This document shows, piece by piece, positions 41,135-49,385 of a stretch of 64,000 bases of DNA. A program made the translations under genes and the position numbers. Under the pieces are notes generated by a model. That model searched no databases and was not told the origin of the DNA. It was given only the letters and a program-made list of their open reading frames with translations. Within the stretch, counting starts at the first letter, position 1; every line of letters starts with the position of its first letter. Source of the stretch: JADJVL01 sp046331545. Lineage in GTDB: Bacteria; Acidobacteriota; Holophagae; Holophagales; Holophagaceae. The stretch covers positions 3,224,001 through 3,288,000 of the forward strand of contig JAXLQR010000002.1 in assembly GCA_046331545.1 (NCBI GenBank), in the 5' to 3' direction.

Positions 41135-42184
41135 ATGAAAGTGCTGATCCTCGGCGTGAACGGCTTCATCGGGAGCCATCTGGTGGGCCGCATCCTCCGC
41201 GACACGGCCTGGGACGTCTACGGCATGGACCTGGGCACCCACAAGATCACCGACCACGTGGGGCATCCCCGCTTCCACTTCGTGGAGGGCGACATCACCA
41301 TCAGCAAGGAGTGGATCGAGTACCACGTGAAGAAGTGCGACGTGGTGCTGCCGCTCGTCGCCATCGCCACCCCGAAGATCTACGTCACGGATCCGCTGCG
41401 GGTCTTCGAGCTGGACTTCGAGGAGAACCTGCGCATCGTCCGCCAGTGCGTGAAGTACCGGAAACGCGTGGTCTTCCCCAGCACCTCCGAGGTCTACGGC
41501 ATGTGCGGGGACGCCGAGTTCGACGAGGAGACCTCGCCCCTGGTGACCGGCCCCATCCCCATGCAGCGCTGGATCTACAGCACCAGCAAGCAGCTCCTGG
41601 ACCGCGTGATCTGGGCCTACGGCCAGAAGGAGGGCCTGCAGTTCACCCTCTTCCGGCCCTTCAACTGGATGGGGCCCAAGCTGGACAGCCTCAACACCGC
41701 GAAGGAGGGCAGCTCGCGCCTGGTGACCCAGTTCGTCTGGAACCTGATCCAGGGCCAGCCCCTCAAGCTCGTGGATGGAGGTGCCCAGCGGCGGTGCTTC
41801 ATCGACGTCGAGGACGCCATGGACGGCCTGATGATGATCCTGCGCAACGAGGGCGGGAAGGCCGACGGCGGCATCTTCAACATCGGCAACCCGAAGAACG
41901 ACCACAGCGTCCGCGAGGTGGCCGAGATGCTCCGCGGGCTCTGGAAGGACCACCCGAAGCGCGCCGAGCTCGGGGTGGCCCTCAGCGAGCTGGTGGAGAC
42001 CAGCAGCGGGGAGTTCTACGGCAAGGGCTACCAGGACGTGCTGACCCGCACGCCGAGCATCCACCGCATGCGGGAGGCCTTCGGCTTCGACCCGAAGATC
42101 GGCATGATGCAGAGCCTGGCCACCAGCCTGGACTTCTTCCTGAAGGAATACGCCGCCATGGAGCAGGTGGCCGACGAAGGCTGA
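41135..42184 (+). CDS. ArnA C-terminal-type NAD-dependent UDP-glucuronate decarboxylase, stand-alone
   Basis: A 349-residue short-chain dehydrogenase very close to the C-terminal half of ArnA, which oxidatively decarboxylates UDP-glucuronate to the UDP-4-keto-pentose precursor of aminoarabinose. It has ILGVNGFIGSHL and the catalytic STSEVYGMCGDAEFDEE. RWIYSTSKQLLDRVIWAYG carries the YxxxK pair. FTLFRPFNWMGPKLDSLN and the characteristic YGKGYQDVLTR follow. The formyltransferase domain of ArnA is absent. A TGCTAGATT extended -10-like element lies about 25 bp upstream. The next gene encodes an ArnT-like transferase, so a pentose-transfer pathway is likely. Confidence 0.88.
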   Translation: MKVLILGVNGFIGSHLVGRILRDTAWDVYGMDLGTHKITDHVGHPRFHFVEGDITISKEWIEYHVKKCDVVLPLVAIATPKIYVTDPLRVFELDFEENLRIVRQCVKYRKRVVFPSTSEVYGMCGDAEFDEETSPLVTGPIPMQRWIYSTSKQLLDRVIWAYGQKEGLQFTLFRPFNWMGPKLDSLNTAKEGSSRLVTQFVWNLIQGQPLKLVDGGAQRRCFIDVEDAMDGLMMILRNEGGKADGGIFNIGNPKNDHSVREVAEMLRGLWKDHPKRAELGVALSELVETSSGEFYGKGYQDVLTRTPSIHRMREAFGFDPKIGMMQSLATSLDFFLKEYAAMEQVADEG

Positions 42185-42196
42185 GGCCCCCCGACG

Positions 42197-43885
42197 ATGA
42201 CGCGCCGCGACCGCCTGCAGCTCCTGGCCGCCTGGGTCCTCCTGGGGCTGCTGCCCCTCTTCATCCGGCCGCTCTGGGAGCCGGACGAGACCCGCTACGC
42301 CGAGATCCCGCGGGAGATGCTCGCCACCGGCGACTGGCTGGCGCCCCGGCTCCAGGGCCTCCTCTACTTCGAGAAGCCCCCCCTGCAGTACTGGCTGTCG
42401 GCGCTCTCCATGAAGCTCTTCGGCCTGAATGCCCCGGCGGCGCGCCTTCCCCTGGCCCTGGCGGCGGGGCTCATGATGCTCGCGGCCTGGCGCCTGGCCT
42501 GGCGCCTGGGGGCCCGGCGGCCGGCCTGGGCGGCCATCCTGGCGGGCACCACGTTGCTGGGCTTCGTCACGGGCCAACTCCTCACCCTGGACGCCCTCTT
42601 CACCGCCTTCACCCTGGCGGCCCTGGCGGCGGCGGTGGAGGCCGTCACCGCGCGGGTGGAGGACCGGCCCCACCTGCCCTGGACCCTGGGCGCCTTCGCC
42701 GCCTGCGCCGCGGCCATGCTCACGAAGGGCCTCGCGGGCCCCGTGCTGCTGGGCGGCGTGCTGCTCTTCTCCCTGCCCGTGGCGTGGCGGGACGCGCGGC
42801 TCCGCCGGGCGGTGCTCGCCACCGGCTTCCATCCCCTGGGCTGGGCCTGCTTCCTGGCCCTGGCGGCGCCCTGGTTCGTGCGGGTGGACCGCGCGCACCC
42901 GGGGCACGCGGCCTACTTCTTCATCCACGAGCACTTCGCCCGGTTCAGCAGCACCGTCCACAACCGCCAGGGCGCCGCCAACCCGCTCCTCGACAAGCTC
43001 TACTTCGTGGGCGTGCTGGCCCTGGGGCTCCTGCCCTGGCTGAGCATGGCCGTCGTGGGGCTGAAGCGGGGCCTGGCCTTCTTCCGCCGCGCCTCGGGCC
43101 CGGTGATGGAGGGCGCCTCCCTGCGCCGGTGGACCGTGGCGGCGGTGTGGTGGGCCGCCCTCTGGCCCTTCCTCTTCTTCACCTTCTCGGGCTCCAAGCT
43201 GCCGCCCTACGTCCTCCCCTGCGTGGTGCCCCTGCTGGCCCTCGCCTGCGCCTTCGAGCGCGAGGGGGAGGAGCCCGCCGCCCTCCGGCGCGCCGCCTTC
43301 GAGCTCTTCATCCTGGGCGCGGTGCTGATGGTGGCCGCCGTGGTCTTCCGGGCCGAGGTGGACGGAGAGGAGTGGGCCTTCGCCGCGGGCTTCGCCTACG
43401 GACTGCTCGGGCTCTGGGCCCTGAGACCCCAGGCCCTGGGCGGCCTCACGGCGCCGCGGTGGCTGGCCGCCCTGGCGGGCTGCAGCCTGCTCTTCGTCGA
43501 GGCCGGGCACCGGGTCGCCATTCTGGACAAGGACCCGGCCCCCCTGGTCGGGGCGGCGCCGCCCGGCGCCCAGTGGATCAGCTACGGCGTCCATTTCCAC
43601 GGCCTCCCCTTCCACGCCCGGCAGCGGGTGGCCGTCGTCGCGGGCACCGGAGAGCTGGCCGACGGGCGCGATCGCGCGCCCCAGGCCGAACGCGAACGGT
43701 GGATCCCCGAGCACGCGGGGGACCTGCTCCCCCTGGCGCGGCGCATGCGCGCCGAGGCGCCCGGCCGCCCGGTCGCCCTGCTCGCCAAGGAACGGGACTG
43801 GGATCGTGCCCTCCCCGAGGCCCGGACGGCCTTCCGGGAGCTGCGGCGGCAGCACGGCATGGTGCTGGCGGTGCTGGCGGAGTGA
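42197..43885 (+). CDS. ArnT-like lipid-linked sugar transferase (PMT/GT83 family)
   Basis: Integral membrane glycosyltransferase of 562 residues that would move a sugar from undecaprenyl phosphate to lipid A or another acceptor. The catalytic first periplasmic loop WEPDETRYAEIPREMLATGDW closely matches ArnT, and YFEKPPLQYWLSALSMKLFG follows; about 12 membrane segments end near residue 450, then a periplasmic C-terminal domain. It starts 12 bp after the ArnA-like gene. Donor and acceptor are inferred. Confidence 0.87.
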   Translation: MTRRDRLQLLAAWVLLGLLPLFIRPLWEPDETRYAEIPREMLATGDWLAPRLQGLLYFEKPPLQYWLSALSMKLFGLNAPAARLPLALAAGLMMLAAWRLAWRLGARRPAWAAILAGTTLLGFVTGQLLTLDALFTAFTLAALAAAVEAVTARVEDRPHLPWTLGAFAACAAAMLTKGLAGPVLLGGVLLFSLPVAWRDARLRRAVLATGFHPLGWACFLALAAPWFVRVDRAHPGHAAYFFIHEHFARFSSTVHNRQGAANPLLDKLYFVGVLALGLLPWLSMAVVGLKRGLAFFRRASGPVMEGASLRRWTVAAVWWAALWPFLFFTFSGSKLPPYVLPCVVPLLALACAFEREGEEPAALRRAAFELFILGAVLMVAAVVFRAEVDGEEWAFAAGFAYGLLGLWALRPQALGGLTAPRWLAALAGCSLLFVEAGHRVAILDKDPAPLVGAAPPGAQWISYGVHFHGLPFHARQRVAVVAGTGELADGRDRAPQAERERWIPEHAGDLLPLARRMRAEAPGRPVALLAKERDWDRALPEARTAFRELRRQHGMVLAVLAE

Positions 43886-43926
43886 TCGGCCTTGGGGCCC
43901 GGCCCGGGGAACTCCATGATGAAGCC

Positions 43927-44670
43927 ATGAGCTCCCGCCTCCTCGAGAAGATCACCGCCAAGGACCACCGCCTGGCCAGCTACCGCTACTTCGAGCTGCT
44001 GGTGCACCTCTACGTGGTGGTGCTCCTCATCTCCAACCTCGTGGGCCAGAAGACCTCGGCCTTCGGCCCCTTCCGGGTGAGCGGGGCCCAGCTCCTCTTC
44101 CCCATCACGTACATCTTCAGCGACATCTTCACGGAGGTGTACGGCTACGCCGCGTCCCGGCGCGCCATCTGGATCGCCTTCGTGGCCTCCATCCTCATGG
44201 CGGCCATGGGCATGTTCATGGTGTGGATCCCGCCCGCCGAGGGCTTCCGGAACCAGGCGGCCTTCGAGGCGGTCTTCGGCGCCGTTCCGCGCATGGTGGC
44301 GGCCAGCCTCCTGGCCTTCTGGGCCGGCGAGTTCACCAACTCCTACGTGCTGGCGAGGATGAAGGTCTGGACCGGCGGGCGGTGGCTCTGGACCCGCACC
44401 ATCGGCAGCACCGTGGCGGGCCAGCTGGTGGACAGCATCATCGTCACCTTCGGCTTCTTCTACGGCCGGGAGAGCGTGCCCCACATCCTCCAGATCATCG
44501 CCTCGGGCTACGTGGCCAAGGTGCTCTACGAGAGCCTGGCCACGCCGCTCACCTACGCCATCGTCCACGGGCTCAAGAAGGCGGAGGGCGTGGACGTCTA
44601 CGACGTGGGGACGGACTTCAACCCCTTCGGGCGGGAGAAGCGGACGGAAGGGCCGGCGGAGGCGCCGTGA
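43927..44670 (+). CDS. Queuosine precursor transporter (YhhQ/VUT family)
   Basis: A 247-residue membrane protein with six segments. The motifs FELLVHLYVVVLLISNLVGQK, FPITYIFSDIFTEVYGYAASR, FTNSYVLARMK, and GQLVDSIIVTFGFFYG are those of the YhhQ/ECF-related VUT family, which imports preQ0/preQ1 for queuosine in tRNA. Start chosen at the ATG 41 bp after the ArnT-like gene. Its stop overlaps the next start. Confidence 0.87.
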   Translation: MSSRLLEKITAKDHRLASYRYFELLVHLYVVVLLISNLVGQKTSAFGPFRVSGAQLLFPITYIFSDIFTEVYGYAASRRAIWIAFVASILMAAMGMFMVWIPPAEGFRNQAAFEAVFGAVPRMVAASLLAFWAGEFTNSYVLARMKVWTGGRWLWTRTIGSTVAGQLVDSIIVTFGFFYGRESVPHILQIIASGYVAKVLYESLATPLTYAIVHGLKKAEGVDVYDVGTDFNPFGREKRTEGPAEAP

Positions 44671-45593
44671 GCGGCCGCCTCCGGCTCGGCGTGGACCTGG
44701 GCGGCACGAAGATCGAGGGCCTGGCGCTCTCGGCCGCCGGCACGGAAGTGGCGCGCCGTCGCGTCCCCACGCCCCCGGGTGACTACGCCGCCACGGTGGA
44801 GGCCGTGGCCGTCCTGGTGGAATCCCTCGAAGCCGAGGCCGGCGTGCGCGGCACCGTCGGCGTCGGCACGCCGGGGGCGGCGTCGCGGGCCACGGGGCTG
44901 ATGAAGAACGCGAACTCCACCTGCCTGATCGGAAAGCCCCTCCAGGCGGACCTGGAGGCCCGGCTGGGGAGACCCGTCCGCCTCGCCAACGACGCCGACT
45001 GCTTCGCCCTCTCCGAGGCCGTGGACGGCGCGGGGCAGGGGGCGGAGACGGTCTTCGGCGTGATCCTCGGCACCGGCGTCGGCGGCGGCGTCGTGGTGCG
45101 CGGGCAGCTGCTCACGGGGCCGAACGCCATCGCCGGGGAGTGGGGCCACAACCCGCTGCCCCTGCCCGAAGGGCCCGACCTGCCGTTGCCGAACTGCTAC
45201 TGCGGGCGCCGGGGCTGCGTGGAGGCCTACCTCTCGGGGCCGGCCTTCGCCGCCGACCACGCCCGGCGCACCGGCCAGGACCTGGAGGCGCCGGAGATCG
45301 CCGCCCGGGCCCAGGCCGGGGACGACGCCTGCGACGTGAGCCTCGGGCTCTACGAGCAGCGCCTCGCCCGCGGCCTCGCCGGCGTGATCAACCTCCTCGA
45401 CCCCGACGTCATCGTCCTGGGCGGAGGCCTCTCGAGGATCCCGCGGCTCTACCGCACCGTGCCGCGGCTCTGGCTCCCCCACATCTTCTCGGACGCGGTG
45501 GCGACGCGGCTCCTGCCCGCCGCCCACGGGGACGCCAGCGGCGTGCGGGGCGCGGCCTGGCTCTGGAGCCCGGCGGAAGCCGCGAGGGCCTAG
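44667..45593 (+). CDS. ROK-family sugar kinase
   Basis: A 308-residue kinase with the phosphate-1 loop GVDLGGTKIEGLAL, LANDADCFALSEA (catalytic Asp), GVILGTGVGGGVVV and the zinc motif GEWGHNPL...CYCGRRGCVEAYLSG. The fructokinase Mak and glucokinase members look alike, so the sugar (glucose or fructose) is not settled. GTG start overlapping the YhhQ stop; converges with the dipeptidase gene with a 4-bp overlap. Confidence 0.9.
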   Translation: MSGRLRLGVDLGGTKIEGLALSAAGTEVARRRVPTPPGDYAATVEAVAVLVESLEAEAGVRGTVGVGTPGAASRATGLMKNANSTCLIGKPLQADLEARLGRPVRLANDADCFALSEAVDGAGQGAETVFGVILGTGVGGGVVVRGQLLTGPNAIAGEWGHNPLPLPEGPDLPLPNCYCGRRGCVEAYLSGPAFAADHARRTGQDLEAPEIAARAQAGDDACDVSLGLYEQRLARGLAGVINLLDPDVIVLGGGLSRIPRLYRTVPRLWLPHIFSDAVATRLLPAAHGDASGVRGAAWLWSPAEAARA

Positions 45594-46861
45594 GGCTTCG
45601 GCGCGCGGTCGAGGCGCTCGAGCGTGGCCGTGCTCGCGGGGCGCTCCTTTCGCAGGCGGCCGGAGACGGCCTCGGCCCGGGCGAAGGCGCGCATCAGGTT
45701 GCCGCCGGCGAGCTTCCGGAGATCGTCGTCCTGCCACCCGCGGCGGACCAGCTCCGCGAGGAGGTCCGGGTACTTCGACACGTCCTCGAGCCCCACGGGC
45801 ATGTCGCCGCCCCAGAAGTCGCTGGAGATGCCCACGTGGTCGTGGCCGGCCACCTTCGCCACGTGGTCGATGTGGTTGGCCACGTCCTTGAGCGCGGCCT
45901 TCGGGCTCGGCCCGTGGGCCTTCGCGTACGCGGCCTCCAGCGTCTTGTAGTCTGCGTCGAAGGCGATGCCCTTCGCCTTGGCCTCCTGTTCCAGGCCCTC
46001 GCTCCAGGCCTTCACGTCCTTGTTCACGAAGGACGGGATGAAGGTCACCATCACGACGCCGCCGTTGGCTGCCATGCGCGCCAGGATCGCGTCAGGCACG
46101 TTGCGGGGATGGTCCACCAGGGCCCTCGCGCTGCTGTGGGAGAAGATCACCGGCGCCGCGCTGGTGTCCAGCACGTCGCGCATGACGTCGGGGCTCACGT
46201 GGCTGAGGTCCACCAGCATCCCCAGGCGGTTCATCTCGCGCACGACCTCCTTCCCGAAGGGCGTCAGGCCGTGGTGCTTCGGCGCGTCGAGGGCCGCGTC
46301 GGCCCAGTCCAGGGTCACGTTGTGGGTGAGGGTCAGGTAGCGCGCGCCGAGGTCGTAGTAGGCCCGCAGGGCGCCCAGGCTGTTCTCCAGCACGTGGCCG
46401 CCCTCCATGCCCAGCAGCGAGGCCACCTTGCCCTTGGCGCGGATGCGGCGGATGTCGGCGGTGCCCAGGGCCAGTTCCAGGGCCTCCGGGTACCGCGCGA
46501 TCATGCGCCGGGCGAGGTCCAGCTGCTCGAGCTGCACCTTCGCGAAGCCCTCCTTCGTCTCGCCCGGCACGTAGACGGACCAGAACTGGGCGCCCACCAT
46601 GCCCTGCTTCAAGCGGGCCAGGTCCGTGGGACCGGAGGTGGGCCTGCGGAGGTCGTAGGCCTCCACGTCCCGGGGGGCCTTCGGATCCTCGCGGATGGTC
46701 CAGGGCAGGTCGTTGTGGCCGTCCACGAGGAGGGTGGAGGCCAGCAGCCTCCGGGCGTGGGCGAGGGCGGGGTCCGGCTTGGGGACCGGCGCGGTCTGGG
46801 CCTGCGGCGCCTGGGCGGCGAGCAGGCAGGGAAGGGACAGGACGGGCAGGGCGCGGCGCAT
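45590..46861 (-). CDS. Membrane dipeptidase (M19 family)
   Basis: Renal-dipeptidase-like metallohydrolase of 423 residues acting on dipeptides, including D-containing ones. A signal peptide (MRRALPVLSLPCLLAAQAPQ) directs export; the cysteine at 12 may mark a lipoprotein. The binuclear zinc site is seen in LLVDGHNDLPW (His, Asp), LGMEGGHVLE (bridging Glu), LVDLSHVSP and VIFSHSSAR (His), with GISSDFWGG near the end. GGAG is seven bases before the ATG. It shares a unit with a small Gly/Lys protein 16 bp upstream. Confidence 0.92.
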   Translation of the reverse strand: MRRALPVLSLPCLLAAQAPQAQTAPVPKPDPALAHARRLLASTLLVDGHNDLPWTIREDPKAPRDVEAYDLRRPTSGPTDLARLKQGMVGAQFWSVYVPGETKEGFAKVQLEQLDLARRMIARYPEALELALGTADIRRIRAKGKVASLLGMEGGHVLENSLGALRAYYDLGARYLTLTHNVTLDWADAALDAPKHHGLTPFGKEVVREMNRLGMLVDLSHVSPDVMRDVLDTSAAPVIFSHSSARALVDHPRNVPDAILARMAANGGVVMVTFIPSFVNKDVKAWSEGLEQEAKAKGIAFDADYKTLEAAYAKAHGPSPKAALKDVANHIDHVAKVAGHDHVGISSDFWGGDMPVGLEDVSKYPDLLAELVRRGWQDDDLRKLAGGNLMRAFARAEAVSGRLRKERPASTATLERLDRAPKP

Positions 46862-46877
46862 GGTGACTCCAGGCGGA

Positions 46878-47147
46878 TCAGTGCTTCGTGAAGGCGTCCT
46901 TGACGCCGTGGCCCAGTTCCTTCGCGCCTTCGGCGATGCCCTTGCCCGCGGTCTTCGCCCCTCGGCCGACGGCCTTCCCGCTGTCCTTGGCCACCTGGCC
47001 CACCTTCTTCCCGCCCTTCCTGGCGGCCTGGCCCACCTTCTTCCCGGCCTCTCCCACCTTGTGGCCGGCGTCCTTCAGGTCCTTCTTCACGGTCCCTTCC
47101 TGGCCCGGGGCGGCGGCCAGGAGCGCGGCGAGCAGGGCGGGGAGCAT
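46878..47147 (-). CDS. Small exported Gly/Lys/Ala repeat protein (LEA-like)
   Basis: An 89-residue protein with a short N-terminal signal sequence (MLPALLAALLAAAPGQ). After it come amphipathic repeats of about 7-11 residues: AGHKVGEAGKKVGQAARKGG, KKVGQVAKDSGKAVGRGAKTAG, KGIAEGAKELGHGVKDAF. The composition and periodicity resemble late-embryogenesis-abundant or membrane-coating helical proteins, but no family is claimed. GGAGG lies four bases before the ATG. Upstream of the membrane dipeptidase in the same direction. Confidence 0.7.
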   Translation of the reverse strand: MLPALLAALLAAAPGQEGTVKKDLKDAGHKVGEAGKKVGQAARKGGKKVGQVAKDSGKAVGRGAKTAGKGIAEGAKELGHGVKDAFTKH

Positions 47148-47217
47148 GGGGCCTCCGGGAATCCGCCAGTGTAGCTCCGGCCTTGGAGGATGGCGTGGCC
47201 TCGCGGAAACTGGAGGG

Positions 47218-48939
47218 ATGGACGAAGACCAGCTCCAGGGCCCGGGCGGGAAGGGCGGATTCGCCGCGTGGATCCGGGCGAACCGCTGGCCCCTCCTCTT
47301 CGCGCTGCTGATGCTCCTCGTGCTGCCCATGCGGGACCTCTGGGCCCCGGATGAGCCCGACTTCGCCCAGTGCGTGCGGGAGATGCGCGAGCGCAGCACG
47401 TGGCTGATGCCCTGGCTCAATGGCGTCCCCTACGACGAGAAACCCATCCTCTTCTACTGGGCCATGAAGGCCTGCGCGGTGGCGGGGGACGCGATCACCG
47501 GCGGCGCGGGCTTCCGCCACGGCATCGCCGCCTGGGCCCTGCGCCTGCCTTCGGTCCTGACCTCCATCGCCTTCGTCTTCGCCCTGCGGCGGTGGACCGC
47601 GCGGTTCCTGGACCTGAAATGGGCCGACCTCGCCGTGCTGGTGCTGGCCTCCACCCCCCTCTGGTTCTGGCAGTCCCATTTCATCCAGATCGACCTGATG
47701 TTCGCGGCCCTGCTGGCCTGGAGCTGGCTCGCGTGGCTGGGGGGCTACCTGCTGCTCCGGGGCCACGTGTCCGTACGTCGCCCCCGCGAAGCCCGGCGCT
47801 GGTTCCTGCAGGCCTACCTCTGCCTGGGCCTCGCCTTCCTGGCCAAGGGGCCCCTGGCGGTCGTCCTGTCGCTGATGATCCTGTTCTTCTTCCTGCTCTG
47901 GCAGGGGGACTGGAAGGCCGCGTGGCAGGCCCACACGCCCCTGGGCGTGCTGGTGGTGGCCGCGGTGGTGCTGCCCTGGTACGTGGCGGCGGGGCTGCAG
48001 GGGGGCGCCGTCTACGCCTACGCGCTGATCATCCACCAGAATTTCGAGCGCGCCACCAAAGCCTGGGACCACGTGCAGCCCTTCTGGGCCTACGGGAAGT
48101 ACCTCGGCGCCGACTTCTTCCCCTGGGTGCTGCTGCTGCCGGCCCTGGCCTTCCACCTCGCGGGCGGCGAGGCGCGCAAGGACCCGCGCCAGCGCTTCCT
48201 CCTGCTCTGCTTCGCGCTGCCCTTCCTCTTCCTCTCCACGGTGCAGAGCAAGCAGGGCAAGTACCTGCTGCCCAGCTATCCCGCCCTGGCCCTGCTGGTG
48301 GCGGGGCTGCTGCGGCCGCTGGTGGACGCGGGGGCGGACGCGGTCCGGACCCGGAGGCTCGGCGGCGTGCTGGCGGCGGCCCTCAGCCTCCTCGCCCTCA
48401 TCGCCTGCCTCGTGGCCTTCCTGCCCCTCGGCGACGCGGCCCTGCGGGCCCAGGGGGCGCCCCTGCTTCCGGTGGTGCGCGCGCTCGGGCTGCTCCTGGT
48501 GGCCGGTTCGATCCTGGCCGCGGCGGCCGCGCTCAAGGCCGACGGCCGCCGCGCGGTGCAGGTCACGGCCCTCACCCTGGGCGCGGTCTACCTCGTGGGC
48601 GGCACCTGGGGCTTCCGCCGGCTGGACCCCCAGAAGAACTTCTTCGCCTGGACCGAGGCCGTTCAGCCCCTGATCGCGGGCCGCAAGGTGCGCTTCTGGC
48701 AGACCATCCGCAGCGGCGCCATGGTCTACACCGAGCACCGCATGCCCGAGGTCCGCGACTTCGAAACCCTCGAGAGGGAACTCGGCCCCGAGGACCGCCT
48801 GGTGTCCATGGCCCGGGAGTGGAACGAGGACGCCCGGGGTCTCACCCCCGAGCGACGCGCCCGCTTCGAGGTGCTGCTGCGCATGCCCAGCGGCGGGGGC
48901 GAACTGCTACTGCTGAAGTGGAAGGACCCGAAACCCTGA
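47218..48939 (+). CDS. Second ArnT-like glycosyltransferase (GT83/PMT superfamily)
   Basis: A 573-residue multi-pass protein. The catalytic loop WAPDEPDFAQCVREMRERSTW and VPYDEKPILFYWAMKA corresponds to the ArnT Asp/Glu loop, with a substantial number of changes from the first paralog at 42197. FLAKGPLAVVLSLMILFFF and KQGKYLLPSYPALALLVAG are further family features. About 12 membrane segments, then a soluble C-terminal domain. The downstream gene is an ArnE/F-like SMR protein, supporting a polyprenyl-phosphate-sugar pathway. Confidence 0.85.
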   Translation: MDEDQLQGPGGKGGFAAWIRANRWPLLFALLMLLVLPMRDLWAPDEPDFAQCVREMRERSTWLMPWLNGVPYDEKPILFYWAMKACAVAGDAITGGAGFRHGIAAWALRLPSVLTSIAFVFALRRWTARFLDLKWADLAVLVLASTPLWFWQSHFIQIDLMFAALLAWSWLAWLGGYLLLRGHVSVRRPREARRWFLQAYLCLGLAFLAKGPLAVVLSLMILFFFLLWQGDWKAAWQAHTPLGVLVVAAVVLPWYVAAGLQGGAVYAYALIIHQNFERATKAWDHVQPFWAYGKYLGADFFPWVLLLPALAFHLAGGEARKDPRQRFLLLCFALPFLFLSTVQSKQGKYLLPSYPALALLVAGLLRPLVDAGADAVRTRRLGGVLAAALSLLALIACLVAFLPLGDAALRAQGAPLLPVVRALGLLLVAGSILAAAAALKADGRRAVQVTALTLGAVYLVGGTWGFRRLDPQKNFFAWTEAVQPLIAGRKVRFWQTIRSGAMVYTEHRMPEVRDFETLERELGPEDRLVSMAREWNEDARGLTPERRARFEVLLRMPSGGGELLLLKWKDPKP

Positions 48940-48951
48940 GCCGAGGCCCCC

Positions 48952-49329
48952 ATGCCCCCCACCATCAAAGCCATCCCCCTCATCGTCGTCGGCGTGCTGC
49001 TCAACGCCGGGGCCCAGATCGCGCTGAAGAAGGGCCTCCAGGCCGCCGGCGGCCTGGACCTCCACCTGGGCGCGCTGGTGAAGGTGCTGCTCCAGCCCTG
49101 GGTGCTGGCGGGCCTGGCCTGCTACGCCGTGAGCGTGGTGGTGTGGCTGGGCGCGCTGTCCATGGTCGACGTGAACTACGCCTACCCCTTCCTCGCCCTG
49201 GGCTTCCTCGCCAACGCCCTCATGGCCCGGGCCTTCCTCGGCGAGGCCATTCCGCCCATGCGCTGGGTGGCCCTGGCGGTCATCGTGGCGGGGGTCGGGC
49301 TGCAGGCATGGACGGGGAAGGGGCACTGA
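48952..49329 (+). CDS. SMR/ArnE-ArnF-like four-helix membrane protein
   Basis: A 125-residue protein with four membrane helices, of the EamA/SMR superfamily. LLNAGAQIALKKGLQAAGG in helix 1-2 and the final VDVNYAYPFLALGFLANALM, LGEAIPPMRWVALAVIVAGV are typical of ArnE/ArnF and related flippase subunits. Directly after an ArnT-like gene, flipping of an undecaprenyl-phosphate sugar is the best guess; a small drug exporter is the alternative, but the acidic residue expected in helix 1 of EmrE (E14) is not seen. Confidence 0.8.
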   Translation: MPPTIKAIPLIVVGVLLNAGAQIALKKGLQAAGGLDLHLGALVKVLLQPWVLAGLACYAVSVVVWLGALSMVDVNYAYPFLALGFLANALMARAFLGEAIPPMRWVALAVIVAGVGLQAWTGKGH

Positions 49330-49385
49330 GGGCTTCGCTCCACCCTCGGGGTCCCGCTAGGCTGTCTCACCCATCCCGGTGAGCC

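Noticed and set aside
38987..43855. Very long antisense open frame (over 1600 codons) across the Arn/LTA-synthase region
   Set aside because: It is antisense to several genes with clear families; its text is Gly/His/Glu/Arg-rich low complexity typical of the mirror frame of G/C-ending codons.
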